A stretch of DNA of 54,089 nucleotides from a virus. The notes under the pieces were generated by a model, which saw only the letters and a list, made by a program, of their open reading frames with translations, was not told the origin of the DNA and did not search any database. The stretch's first letter is position 1. Every line of letters starts with the position of its first letter. Positions 17,153 to 23,483 of the stretch are shown here, one piece after another. The stretch covers positions 1 to 54,089 of the IMG/VR virus record IMGVR_UViG_3300025141_000127. One strand, 5' to 3'. The position numbers and the translations under genes were made by a program.

Positions 17153-17172
17153 GATGTCAACCAGATGTCAAA
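17153..17172 (-). promoter_or_regulatory. Tandem TTGACATCT repeat, possible promoter region
   Basis: In the gap between the helicase stop and the 17096 start the leftward strand has TTGACATCT twice, 11 bp apart. Both contain a perfect -35 hexamer, but no good -10 lies 16-18 bp downstream of either (the best is TGTTAA, 3 of 6). It could be a promoter for the recombination and replication block, or a pair of binding sites one helical turn apart. The -10 is the weak point. Confidence 0.3.
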
Positions 17173-17174
17173 AC

Positions 17175-18617
17175 TTATAGACCCGCACTGGCAGCGAGTA
17201 TAGAAGCGATGATCGAGTCTTCGTCCTGATCTCCCATGAGGGTGCCGGCCACCTCGCCGGACTCTTTATCATCCAGCACAGCCTCCACTGATTGAAGCTT
17301 GTCGATCAGTATGTCCGCGACGTATTCGTCCACCGTACCACTGGCTACGGTGTACATGATCAGTACCGACCGCTTCGACCCGTGCCTGCTGAAGCGTCCC
17401 TCCGCCTGTGTGATCTGTCCCGGCGTCCACGGTAGCAGCCCGAAGACCACAAGGTCCGTGTTCTGCAACCCGTCGATGGATTCGCCGAACGCATCGGTGG
17501 TGCCGACGAATGCCGCCGCCCCCTCATGCGCTGCGTACTCGGCGACGATGCCGTCACGGTACTGGGTGCTGTCACCGCCGTGCCCTGTCCAGAGGGGAGC
17601 ATCCTTCAGCTTCTTCCCGATCAGCTTGGCGAGAGCCTCGCAGTCCTTGCGCCGCCCAGTGAAGACGCAGACCTTTTGTCCGGCGTCCACCGCGTCGGCC
17701 ACCGTCTCCGCGATCCAGCGGCGCTTACTACTTGCCGCTGAAAGAATCCTCACCTCGAAGAGAGCCTGCGCTCCGTTGCGGGCGGCCCTCTTCATATCCG
17801 CAGCGAACCCGGAAGGGCGGACCAGATCTGTCTTCGAGAGATACACAAGCTGCCGCCTCTTCGGAGGTAGCTTCCGCGCCATCTCCTCGCGCGAGACTAC
17901 ATGAACTATTTTTGCCAGTCTCTTTTTTAACTCTTCCTCATTCGAGCGGCCGGACACGTCGAGCCCGCCGAACTTACCGGGCTTCGCATCGCAGTAGCGG
18001 TGTACGAAAGACCAGTTAGTACCTAGAAAGTTGGGAGACACTAGGTCAGCCTGACCCCACAGGTCGCCAACCCTGTCCCTGATCAGCGTCGCCGTAAGAC
18101 CGAGACGACGGTGCGCCATGCGTGAGATCGCACAGGCTGCCGCCGCGCGGTTCTCCGCCGAGCGGTACTTGACGTTGCCATCACGGCCAAGGTACTTCCT
18201 CTGTCGCCGCCACGACTTGCCCTTGTGTAGCTCGTCGAACACCACGAAGAGGCGACCCGTCGTCTGACGCCACGCAGCTATCGCATCGATCCAGTAGGGT
18301 ATCGTATCCCATGAGAGGATCAGGATGTCAGCGTCGCGCATCTCCTCAAGAGGCATCGGCGTCCTACTCTCACCCACGATGGCACGGCCCGTGGTGTAGT
18401 GCGACACCTCCCGCTGCCACTGGCGGCGAGCGGGGGCGCGTGTGATGACCAGCGTCTTGCCGGGCTCACCCTGTGACGAGGCCCACAACAATGCAGCTAG
18501 CGTCTTACCTGACCCGCACGCCCACCACAGGATGGCGTCCTTCTGGAACATGAAGTCCCAACCCTCGTTCTGGTACTCGGTGAGGAACCCGTCGAGCACC
18601 CACTGGTGTACTCTCAT
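17175..18617 (-). CDS. Superfamily 2 helicase/translocase (SNF2-like)
   Basis: 480 residues. Walker A ACGSGKT at 33-39, motif Ia VITRAPARRQW, Walker B VVFDELH (a DExH box) near 125, motif III GLTAT, and in the second domain VCVFTGRRKDCEAL and QAEGRFSRHGSKRS (motif VI with Arg finger). This is a full two-lobe SF2 ATPase, closest in style to phage SNF2/DEAH proteins that move on DNA in replication, recombination or repair. A primase-helicase is encoded elsewhere, so this is likely a second, remodelling helicase. The start codon sits within the stop of the preceding gene (ATGA). Confidence 0.85.
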   Translation of the reverse strand: MRVHQWVLDGFLTEYQNEGWDFMFQKDAILWWACGSGKTLAALLWASSQGEPGKTLVITRAPARRQWQREVSHYTTGRAIVGESRTPMPLEEMRDADILILSWDTIPYWIDAIAAWRQTTGRLFVVFDELHKGKSWRRQRKYLGRDGNVKYRSAENRAAAACAISRMAHRRLGLTATLIRDRVGDLWGQADLVSPNFLGTNWSFVHRYCDAKPGKFGGLDVSGRSNEEELKKRLAKIVHVVSREEMARKLPPKRRQLVYLSKTDLVRPSGFAADMKRAARNGAQALFEVRILSAASSKRRWIAETVADAVDAGQKVCVFTGRRKDCEALAKLIGKKLKDAPLWTGHGGDSTQYRDGIVAEYAAHEGAAAFVGTTDAFGESIDGLQNTDLVVFGLLPWTPGQITQAEGRFSRHGSKRSVLIMYTVASGTVDEYVADILIDKLQSVEAVLDDKESGEVAGTLMGDQDEDSIIASILAASAGL

Positions 18618-18859
18618 ATCTCACCCAGCGTCCACAAGATCGTGAACGAGAGCCACGACCAGATGTCCCTCTTCTTGCCCGTGACCTTCAACACACCACC
18701 TTCGATCTCAATCTCAAGGTCGAACATATCACCCATGATGGCGTACATAATGGAGTCCGCAGCATCGGGATGCTCGTCTAGTTCAAGAGATATGGAGGTC
18801 ATGATGCCTCGTATCGTGCCACGCTTCCCGAAGCAGGGGTCGGTAGTAACTAGCTTCAC
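18614..18859 (-). CDS. Hypothetical acidic protein with GTG start
   Basis: 81 residues: LVTTDPCFGKRG, then an acidic stretch ELDEHPDAADSIMYAIMGDMFDLEIEIEGGVLKV, ending WSWLSFTILWTLGEI with several Trp. No family recognised. The GTG overlaps the stop of the zinc-ribbon gene (GTGA) and has GAGGACC upstream. An ATG 19 codons in is a weaker alternative. It is coupled to the helicase gene. Confidence 0.5.
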   Translation of the reverse strand: MKLVTTDPCFGKRGTIRGIMTSISLELDEHPDAADSIMYAIMGDMFDLEIEIEGGVLKVTGKKRDIWSWLSFTILWTLGEI

Positions 18860-19092
18860 TTGGTCCTCATGATCTGGGCGATCTCTTCGTGGGTGATAAA
18901 GTAGCAGTCACAGTGGGTGCAGTGGCGACGCCTCCCGACGCCACCCCTACGGGCCAACTCTCCCGTGTCTTGCATCCGCAGCGCACTCACCAGTCGGTTG
19001 AGGATGTACCTCTTCTTCCCGGCCTTGCGCGTGTACGTCTTGACAGAGTCAATCACCTTGTTCTTTGATGAACCACAGACAGGGCACTTCAT
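18856..19092 (-). CDS. Stand-alone NrdR-like zinc ribbon
   Basis: 78 residues. MKCPVCGSSKNKVIDSVKTY is followed by an inserted basic stretch and then GRRRHCTHCDCYFITHEEIAQIM. The CPVCG...VIDS and RRR-x-C-x2-C...F-x-T-x-E elements match the zinc ribbon of the NrdR ribonucleotide reductase repressor, without its ATP-cone domain and with a longer loop. Ogr/Delta-type phage activators have a similar finger and are the main alternative. Either way DNA binding is likely. GGGAGATC precedes the ATG, which overlaps the upstream TGA. Confidence 0.65.
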   Translation of the reverse strand: MKCPVCGSSKNKVIDSVKTYTRKAGKKRYILNRLVSALRMQDTGELARRGGVGRRRHCTHCDCYFITHEEIAQIMRTK

Positions 19093-19415
19093 GATCTCCC
19101 ACCCTCAATGATGTGGGCCATCGGCTCATCGAACCCTTCTTGGTTAGTGTTGAGGTCGCCGTCACAGGTCTGACGGGCAGCGTCATTCAACATCTTGATG
19201 ATGCCGGCTCGGGTCAAGTCCTCGTCGGGCACCTCGTACTCGCACAGGTAGTGGCCCACCTCGGTCCCCTCGGGGTCAGCCCCACACGCGAGGCCCTCCA
19301 TGAACTTCATGGCCGGGTCACTGAACTCAAAGAAGCGGATGCGCGGACCCCTCGGCCCCCACTCGCCACGGTCCTCATCTTCCTGCTTGTCCCAAGTTAC
19401 TGTATAGAACTTCAT
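19089..19415 (-). CDS. Hypothetical protein
   Basis: 108 residues with strands MKFYTVTWDKQED, PRIRFFEFSDPAMKFMEGLACG and HYLCEYEVPDEDLTRAGIIKMLNDAARQT. It reads as a small soluble alpha/beta protein of unknown family. The ATG at 19415 is chosen over an upstream TTG because GGGAG lies 5 nt ahead. Its stop overlaps the NrdR-like gene. A 45-bp gap separates it from the next gene upstream. Confidence 0.55.
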   Translation of the reverse strand: MKFYTVTWDKQEDEDRGEWGPRGPRIRFFEFSDPAMKFMEGLACGADPEGTEVGHYLCEYEVPDEDLTRAGIIKMLNDAARQTCDGDLNTNQEGFDEPMAHIIEGGRS

Positions 19416-19460
19416 TCTTTCTCCCAAAACTACTGTGTGTGTGCAATGTCTCTTGCCATG

Positions 19461-19742
19461 TTAATCTCCCTCATGGAATCTAAGCGTGCCGTCCTGACGT
19501 TTGCTTGCCTCTACATCCTCTCGTATGTCGTGATCAGCGGGGGGCTCGGCACGTACTGGGCGGGGCTTGCGCTCGGCTGGTGGTGAGACCTTAGCAAGTT
19601 CCCTGCGCCACACCCGGAGGAAGCGGCGACCATGCCTGCAATCGCAGGCCACGATCTTCCGCTCGTCTCCGTGACGCCACGCCAAGACGGACAGGTAGCC
19701 CGCGTCCAAACAATCAGGACACTTCTTCAGCTTACGAGGCAT
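19461..19742 (-). CDS. Cys-rich small protein, possible zinc binder
   Basis: 93 residues. The N-terminal half has KKCPDCLDAGYLS and IVACDCRHGRRF, a DnaJ-like CPxC plus CxCxH arrangement that could bind zinc. The rest is basic then Pro/Glu-rich and ends HEGD. The ATG at 19742 lies inside the end of the upstream gene and its ribosome binding site is weak (GGTGG), so it may rely on coupling. A rightward frame over the same DNA encodes a short hydrophobic peptide and is rejected. Confidence 0.5.
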   Translation of the reverse strand: MPRKLKKCPDCLDAGYLSVLAWRHGDERKIVACDCRHGRRFLRVWRRELAKVSPPAERKPRPVRAEPPADHDIREDVEASKRQDGTLRFHEGD

Positions 19743-19917
19743 CGCCGCCACCAAAACCAAAGTAAGGGTCGTGTGTGTTTCCACCCGGCGGGCACAGGTA
19801 TACCTTCGTAATAGTAAGTGGTAGATCTAGGTCGCTAGCGTCACAAGCCTCCTGCATAATCTCTAAGAACCATGCGTAGTCATCTTCATTTGCAAATGTA
19901 ACTCTCGCTTCAATCAT
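19732..19917 (-). CDS. Hypothetical protein
   Basis: 61 residues: MIEARVTFANEDDYAWFLEIMQEACD, then LPLTITKVYLCPPGGNTHD and a Gly/Phe tail FGFGGGDAS. No family recognised. GGGAGG lies 5 nt ahead of this ATG, and the start overlaps the stop of the FmdB-like gene, fixing it over upstream candidates. It is part of the coupled small-gene string. Confidence 0.55.
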   Translation of the reverse strand: MIEARVTFANEDDYAWFLEIMQEACDASDLDLPLTITKVYLCPPGGNTHDPYFGFGGGDAS

Positions 19918-20167
19918 CACTTCCCTCCTTACTGTACCCATCCTTGTACCAGCCACCGCCCTTCAGAACGAACGAGCCGCCGGACACCATCTTCGTCGAG
20001 TCCTTGTACCCACAGTTGGGGCACGTCTGCTTGTCCCTGCAACCCATCGAGACGAACACCTCGAAGACATCGCCGCAACCGTCGCACTTGTACTCATAGA
20101 TAGGCACTGACTTCCTCCTGCTGCGAGGCTGGAACTGGTTGATGTACTCTTCGTCATGTGCTCCCAT
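19910..20167 (-). CDS. FmdB-family zinc ribbon, two possible starts
   Basis: The core VPIYEYKCDGCGDVFEVF...CPNCGYKDS is the FmdB zinc ribbon (family members start MPIYEYKC). The ATG at 20167 gives 85 residues and has GGGAGG 5 nt upstream. The GTG at 20107 coincides with the usual family start, has AGGAGG 5 nt upstream, and gives 65 residues. Both look usable, so two forms may be made. The 20-residue extension is polar and basic. FmdB proteins are poorly understood. Zinc binding is likely and a regulatory role unproven. A second FmdB-like protein is encoded at 43193 among the head genes. Confidence 0.7.
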   Translation of the reverse strand: MGAHDEEYINQFQPRSRRKSVPIYEYKCDGCGDVFEVFVSMGCRDKQTCPNCGYKDSTKMVSGGSFVLKGGGWYKDGYSKEGSDD

Positions 20168-20185
20168 GTTGACCTCCCTAAAGGT

Positions 20186-20203
20186 GGCCCCCCGAAGGGG
20201 GCC
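20186..20203 (-). other. C(UUCG)G tetraloop hairpin after the DUF932 gene
   Basis: The leftward transcript reads GGCCCCC-UUCG-GGGGGCC, a 7-bp stem with the extra-stable C(UUCG)G loop, 7 nt after the DUF932 stop and just ahead of the next ribosome binding site. It has the same placement as the hairpins paired with ribozymes at 25.2-27.0 kb, but no ribozyme follows here. No U run follows, so mRNA 3'-end protection is more likely than termination. Confidence 0.75.
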
Positions 20204-20210
20204 TCAAGTC

Positions 20211-21182
20211 CTACGCAGTGAGCAGTGCCATCGCGCGCTCGTTCAACTTGGCGGCAGGGCCTTCAACTGAACCGAGGAAGAGCTTCTCTTCACGGTCACC
20301 ACCCCGCGTTGGGATGTGGTGTGTGCTGTACTCGGTGACTGCATTGAGCGCCTGCCACTTCGAGCCACGTCCAGAGTGGGCACCGCGCCCGTGCTCGTAC
20401 AAGTCGAAGAGCAACTCGCGACGGTTCTCTGCCAACGTGTAGCCACGGGTAGGCTCGCCCTCCAGAGGAACCTCGGGCAGTGGAAGCAGGTTGTCCATGA
20501 AGTCGGCGAAGTCCATCGCGCTGAAGGGAGTATCCGCGAGGGTCTTCATGATCGCCTTCTGCGTCATGATCATCCGCTCACAGTTGCGGAAGAGATCCTC
20601 CGCCATACGCAAACGCTCCGGCGCGCTGCGCGTGTGGCGGATGCTGGTATGGGGCAGGCCCATGCGCTTGACCATCTGCCTTGTTGCGACCAGTTGGTTC
20701 GTGCAGTAGCCACGGCCAAGGGCCACGAACACCTCGGTGGAGGAGCTACTGTCGTGCGAACCTCGGGTCCAAACGTATGGGGTGACGAGGTCGCCGTCCC
20801 CGGTCACGTCGAACTGGTAGTCCGTCAACTCCACACTGACGAAGAGCCTGCGCCCGTTGAACTCGATGGCCCTGTCAAGGGAGAAGCCCTCCTGTAGCAG
20901 GTGGTCAATCACTCCGAACATCTCGCCGAAGCCGATGGGTGTGTAGCGGTCGGTGACGTTCTCACCAACGATGCGGCCACGACTGTCCATCAGGTTGTAC
21001 TTGCCGGGGATCACCCGCACGCCACCGTCGGGTAGGATGGAAGCCATCGGCACCTTGACGGGCGCGTCGAATGGGATGTCGGCAGACAGGAGAGCCTGCA
21101 CGATATTCTCGGACTCGGTTGGAACCTTGAAGCCGAGGGTGGTGGCGGGGGCCTGATGATCATATTCAATATCGTCAAACAT
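20211..21182 (-). CDS. DUF932 family protein
   Basis: 323 residues with the DUF932 (phage/plasmid-like protein) pattern: an N-terminal ASILPDGGVRVIPGKYNLMDSRGR, DRYTPIGFGEMFGVIDHLLQEG, FNGRRLFVSVEL, CTNQLVATR, RHTRSAPERLRMAED and a C-terminal GRGAHSGRGSKWQALNAVTEYSTHH. The family is common on phages and plasmids near replication genes, and its biochemical role is unknown. It starts after GAGAGGACAAT and stands alone between two gaps, so it probably has its own regulation. Confidence 0.85.
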   Translation of the reverse strand: MFDDIEYDHQAPATTLGFKVPTESENIVQALLSADIPFDAPVKVPMASILPDGGVRVIPGKYNLMDSRGRIVGENVTDRYTPIGFGEMFGVIDHLLQEGFSLDRAIEFNGRRLFVSVELTDYQFDVTGDGDLVTPYVWTRGSHDSSSSTEVFVALGRGYCTNQLVATRQMVKRMGLPHTSIRHTRSAPERLRMAEDLFRNCERMIMTQKAIMKTLADTPFSAMDFADFMDNLLPLPEVPLEGEPTRGYTLAENRRELLFDLYEHGRGAHSGRGSKWQALNAVTEYSTHHIPTRGGDREEKLFLGSVEGPAAKLNERAMALLTA

Positions 21183-21203
21183 ATTGTCCTCTCAAGTATG
21201 GTT

Positions 21204-21255
21204 GGGAACTGTTGTGGCCGTTCCCTTCGCCATCATGACCCCTGTATTTAGGGGT
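21204..21255 (-). other. Two hairpins in the leader of the DUF932 gene
   Basis: The 104-bp gap upstream of the DUF932 gene holds two perfect 6-bp stems on the leftward strand: ACCCCT/AGGGGT (21255-21238, loop of 6) and GGGAAC/GTTCCC (21225-21204, loop of 10), the second just before the ribosome binding site. They could act on mRNA stability or translation. The hammerhead core motifs found elsewhere were looked for here and are absent. Confidence 0.4.
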
Positions 21256-21286
21256 GCGTAGATACGCAACAAAGTTTCTCGTTTTC

Positions 21287-21394
21287 TTATCGTCCCCCTT
21301 CGTCCTGCGCTTGCATCAAAAACACCGTGCCCATACCTCCGAGGTAGAAGGAGGCGAGCAACACGATGAACTCCAGCCCGGTGATCTCGGTCAT
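21287..21394 (-). CDS. 35-residue single-span membrane peptide
   Basis: A short frame beginning MTEITGLEFIVLLASFYLGGMG, with one hydrophobic span (residues about 7-26) and a polar tail QAQDEGGR. AAGGAGG lies 6 nt ahead of the ATG, and the ATG overlaps the previous gene's TGA (ATGA), the same coupling style as its neighbours. It is probably an inner-membrane peptide of unknown role. Confidence 0.55.
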   Translation of the reverse strand: MTEITGLEFIVLLASFYLGGMGTVFLMQAQDEGGR

Positions 21395-21573
21395 GCCGTC
21401 ACCTCCTTCGTGCTCTCGATGGCGTCGGTGGTCAGCATGTCATGCAGCACACTGTGCGCGTGGTCCAGAACCTTCTCCACTTCAGCGGGGTTGACATCGG
21501 GGAGCGCCTCGCACACTTCGTACAACATGCGGCTGATGCTCTCTAGTTTTTCACTCTGTTTTTCACTTAACAT
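21391..21573 (-). CDS. 60-residue hypothetical helical protein
   Basis: Reads as two or three amphipathic helices: SEKQSEKLESISRMLYEVCEAL, then DVNPAEVEKVLDHAHSVLHDML. No family recognised. The ATG at 21573 is set by AAGGAGGACGCA and follows the stop of the 22225 gene by 10 bp. A longer frame through the upstream gene is a shadow. It is coupled downstream to the membrane peptide. Confidence 0.6.
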   Translation of the reverse strand: MLSEKQSEKLESISRMLYEVCEALPDVNPAEVEKVLDHAHSVLHDMLTTDAIESTKEVTA

Positions 21574-21583
21574 TGCGTCCTCC

Positions 21584-22225
21584 TTAGAACGGCAGGTCGT
21601 CGTCATCATGGACAACGGCGACGGGGGTTGGGGTTGGGGTTGGGGTTGGCTCGGCTGGCTCCGGCTGGTCGTGCGCGTAGTCAAAGTAGAAGTAGGCATG
21701 TCCGTCAACCAGACGAGCGTGAACCTCGTAGCGCACGCTGCCCCTCGGCATCTCCTCGGAGAACCACAGTGAGGCAGACACCTCTTGAGGCGCGGACACG
21801 ATGAGCACTCGAAGCTGGTCCTCCTCACACAACTCACCGAGCCCAGTGTTTGGCTCGCAGGGGTCGGACAGGTTCTGCCAGTCGGCGACCACCTCAACAT
21901 CAAAGTCGGCGCTGACGAGCACGCGGCTCACCGTACCGTGGAATTGTTGGGCGATCGTCTTCTCGTACTCGACACACAGATCAAGAGAGACGCGAACCTC
22001 AACGTCGTCGCTGTACTCGTTGCCGGCCTCGGTCTCTTCGCGCTCGTCCTTGATGACGTACACCCGAGCAATGTCCTTGCCGGGGCGCGCACCATTGCGA
22101 TCAAGAGATGCGTCGTGCTTGCCGTGAAGCAAGTCGTGCAGGAACTTGGATGCCTGCGGGGTCATGTCCCACCCGCTCTCGCGGGTGAGGTTGGTGCCCT
22201 TGTCGTCGTAGCGTGAGTCTTCCAT
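21584..22225 (-). CDS. Hypothetical protein with Pro/Thr linker and SSB-like tip DDDDLPF
   Basis: 213 residues. The body (about 1-185) is mixed alpha/beta with HDLLHGKHDASLDRNGARPGKD and a strand-rich second half ending DGHAYFYFDYAHDQ. Then comes a flexible linker with four Pro-Thr pairs and the terminus DDDDLPF, nearly identical to the C-terminal tip of bacterial SSB (DDDIPF). That arrangement, a globular domain, Pro-rich linker and acidic tip, is the hallmark of SSB-type proteins, although the body is not a recognisable OB fold. It may bind ssDNA or compete for SSB-binding partners of the host. It starts after AAGGAGGACGAC. Confidence 0.6.
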   Translation of the reverse strand: MEDSRYDDKGTNLTRESGWDMTPQASKFLHDLLHGKHDASLDRNGARPGKDIARVYVIKDEREETEAGNEYSDDVEVRVSLDLCVEYEKTIAQQFHGTVSRVLVSADFDVEVVADWQNLSDPCEPNTGLGELCEEDQLRVLIVSAPQEVSASLWFSEEMPRGSVRYEVHARLVDGHAYFYFDYAHDQPEPAEPTPTPTPTPVAVVHDDDDLPF

Positions 22226-22235
22226 GTCGTCCTCC

Positions 22236-22490
22236 TTAGAACGGGGAGTGGGGTTCAGGTTCATCATCGAGGGTCGGGTTCATGTCCGGCGGAACGACCG
22301 GAGTCTGTGGCACAATGGGCTCCAACGCATCCGCGCTGCCGCACTCCAGCTTGTCAGCATAGGCGCGGGCCTTAACGACGAAGCGCTCCATCGCATTCGC
22401 GCAGGCCCTCCAGTCGTCTGCGTGGTTGATCGTGTCCATGTCTACCTCGGGGGTAGGGTGGTCGTAGGCTTCGGCGAGAGTGAGTTTCAT
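22236..22490 (-). CDS. Hypothetical protein with acidic tail ending SPF
   Basis: 84 residues: a helical N-terminal 50 (DDWRACANAMERFVVKARAYADKLE), a Pro-rich stretch (PIVPQTPVVPPDMNP), then LDDEPEPHSPF. As in its downstream neighbour, a Pro-rich linker leads to an acidic tail ending Pro-Phe, like SSB C-terminal tips. Function unknown. GGAGGACACGAC precedes the ATG and the stop is 10 bp from the next start. Confidence 0.55.
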   Translation of the reverse strand: MKLTLAEAYDHPTPEVDMDTINHADDWRACANAMERFVVKARAYADKLECGSADALEPIVPQTPVVPPDMNPTLDDEPEPHSPF

Positions 22491-22544
22491 GTCGTGTCCT
22501 CCAAGCAGGTGGTTTGTTCCTGCATCTGTCTAGTAATTGGTTGC

Positions 22545-22562
22545 GCCCCCCAAGTGGGGGGC
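22545..22562 (-). other. Stable hairpin with ACUU loop between two small genes
   Basis: In the 91-bp gap 22491-22581 the leftward strand has GCCCCCC-ACTT-GGGGGGC, a 7-bp stem. Unlike the other intergenic hairpins the loop is ACUU rather than UUCG, and it sits 19 nt after the stop. No U run or ribozyme core follows. It may stabilise the 3' end or weakly terminate. Confidence 0.55.
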
Positions 22563-22581
22563 AGGTTTGTCAAGAGAATGT

Positions 22582-22710
22582 CTAGGCCCCCATGTCGTAG
22601 ACGTGGTAGCGTCCGTCGAGTTCTTTCTCGATGCGAAGGTTGCTGTGGTGGTAGGCGTCGCAGAAGTCGATAGCCGGCCAGAGGTAGAGGAACTGGGCGA
22701 TGCTTTTCAT
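22582..22710 (-). CDS. 42-residue hypothetical protein
   Basis: Begins MKSIAQFLYLWPAIDFCDAYHH and ends RYHVYDMGA. It is aromatic-rich and too short for a domain call. The ATG lies in an ATGA overlap generated by the repeated GGnGGTGCnGCATGA junction, with GGGGGTG as ribosome binding site. The repeated junction is the main support that it is translated. Confidence 0.5.
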   Translation of the reverse strand: MKSIAQFLYLWPAIDFCDAYHHSNLRIEKELDGRYHVYDMGA

Positions 22711-23045
22711 GCCGCACCCCCTTCGAGTGCAGCCTTGACGAGGTGGTACGCTTCGGCGCTGTTGCCCCCGACGTTCCACGTCGTGACCTGAAAGCGGTTC
22801 ATGCCGCCGGGGCCGCAGTAGTTGGGACCGTTCTTCCAGTTGTACACCGTAGCCACGGTGCCGCAGGGGAACTCAATGTTCCATGACCAGTCCACCTGAT
22901 CGGGGCCCTCCACCCAGATGTGCTTGCCGAAGGCGAGGTACAGTTGGTTGTAGGTGATGTCGGTCAGGGTGCCCTGCTTGTAGGTGCCGTGGATGCAGAT
23001 GCCTTCGTCCTCGTTGTGCGTGAGGTAGGCTCGGTTCTTCGTCAT
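22707..23045 (-). CDS. Hypothetical protein ending GGAA
   Basis: 112 residues, beta-rich and aromatic: DEGICIHGTYKQGTLTDITY, then HIWVEGPDQVDWSWNIEF and NGPNYCGPGGMNRFQVTTWN. No family recognised. The ATG at 23045 follows AGGAGGACACACC. Its C-terminal Gly-Gly-Ala-Ala is encoded by the junction that also starts the next gene. Its 77-bp upstream gap holds nothing clear. Confidence 0.6.
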   Translation of the reverse strand: MTKNRAYLTHNEDEGICIHGTYKQGTLTDITYNQLYLAFGKHIWVEGPDQVDWSWNIEFPCGTVATVYNWKNGPNYCGPGGMNRFQVTTWNVGGNSAEAYHLVKAALEGGAA

Positions 23046-23122
23046 GGTGTGTCCTCCTGCCGGGTGGTTTGGTGCCGGCTCACCGTGGTTAACTGACTCA
23101 AGATGTAGGGGCAACAATATGA

Positions 23123-23269
23123 TCACAGCCACCGCTTCTGGCGGCAGGCTCGTCGGTCGGCCTCCTTCTTCTTGTCGGTGTGGTACCCCGCCTTGGCGGA
23201 GCGTGACTTCATGGCCTGCACGACGGCGTTGCGTCGCTTCGGTGGGGCCTGTCGTTTGCGCCTGCTCAT
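23123..23269 (-). CDS. 48-residue very basic protein
   Basis: About 40 percent Lys/Arg (SRRKRQAPPKRRN, KKKEADRRACRQKRW). Probably binds nucleic acid or a nucleic-acid-binding host factor. It starts at an ATGA junction preceded by GGAGGTGCAGC and is the last of four genes joined by that junction. No family recognised. Confidence 0.5.
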   Translation of the reverse strand: MSRRKRQAPPKRRNAVVQAMKSRSAKAGYHTDKKKEADRRACRQKRWL

Positions 23270-23364
23270 GCTGCACCTCCGAGTTGTGAATAGAAGTACA
23301 TTGTAACTGCCCAGCAGACGATCGCGAGGAGCCACGCGGCAACCTCGTAGCGTAGGTCTCTCAT
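23266..23364 (-). CDS. 32-residue membrane peptide ending GGAA
   Basis: A single hydrophobic span (VAAWLLAIVCWAVTMYFY) between a charged start (MRDLRYE) and the tail SQLGGAA. Both ends are ATGA junctions of the GGnGGTGCnGCATGA type. It is paralogous in start (MRD) to the preceding 40-residue peptide. Probably an inner-membrane peptide of unknown effect. Confidence 0.5.
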   Translation of the reverse strand: MRDLRYEVAAWLLAIVCWAVTMYFYSQLGGAA

Positions 23365-23483
23365 GCTGCACCCCCTTCGAGCAGCAGGCTCACAGTGAGC
23401 ACGGTCAGGGTCACCAGCCACGGGGTGCCGAAGATGAAGACGAAGGCGGCGACGGTCTCGTCGCTGAAGTAGGGGTCTCTCAT
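23361..23483 (-). CDS. 40-residue membrane peptide ending GGAA
   Basis: MRDPYFSDETVAAF is followed by a strongly hydrophobic span (FIFGTPWLVTLTVLTVSLLL) and EGGAA. It is coupled at both ends by ATGA junctions. With the next peptide it forms a pair of tiny membrane proteins, which in phages often perturb the host membrane or exclude superinfection. That role is speculation here. Confidence 0.5.
   Translation of the reverse strand: MRDPYFSDETVAAFVFIFGTPWLVTLTVLTVSLLLEGGAA

Noticed and set aside
17133-17161. Full sigma70 promoter downstream of TTGACA at 17161-17156
   Set aside because: The hexamer at 17-bp spacing is TTCAGG, a poor -10. Only the TTGACATCT repeat is reported, at low confidence.
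19449-19586. Rightward frame encoding a hydrophobic 46-residue peptide ending LALGWW
   Set aside because: It is antisense to the 19461-19742 gene, whose Cys motifs and coupling look real. It has no ribosome binding site and would be the only rightward gene in the leftward arm.
20168-20210. Hammerhead after the UUCG hairpin near 20.19 kb
   Set aside because: The hairpin is there but only about 20 nt separate it from the start codon and no core motifs are present.
21183-21286. Possible fifth hammerhead in the DUF932 leader
   Set aside because: There are two hairpins and a UC next to one stem, but no CUGANGA or GAAA in the right order.
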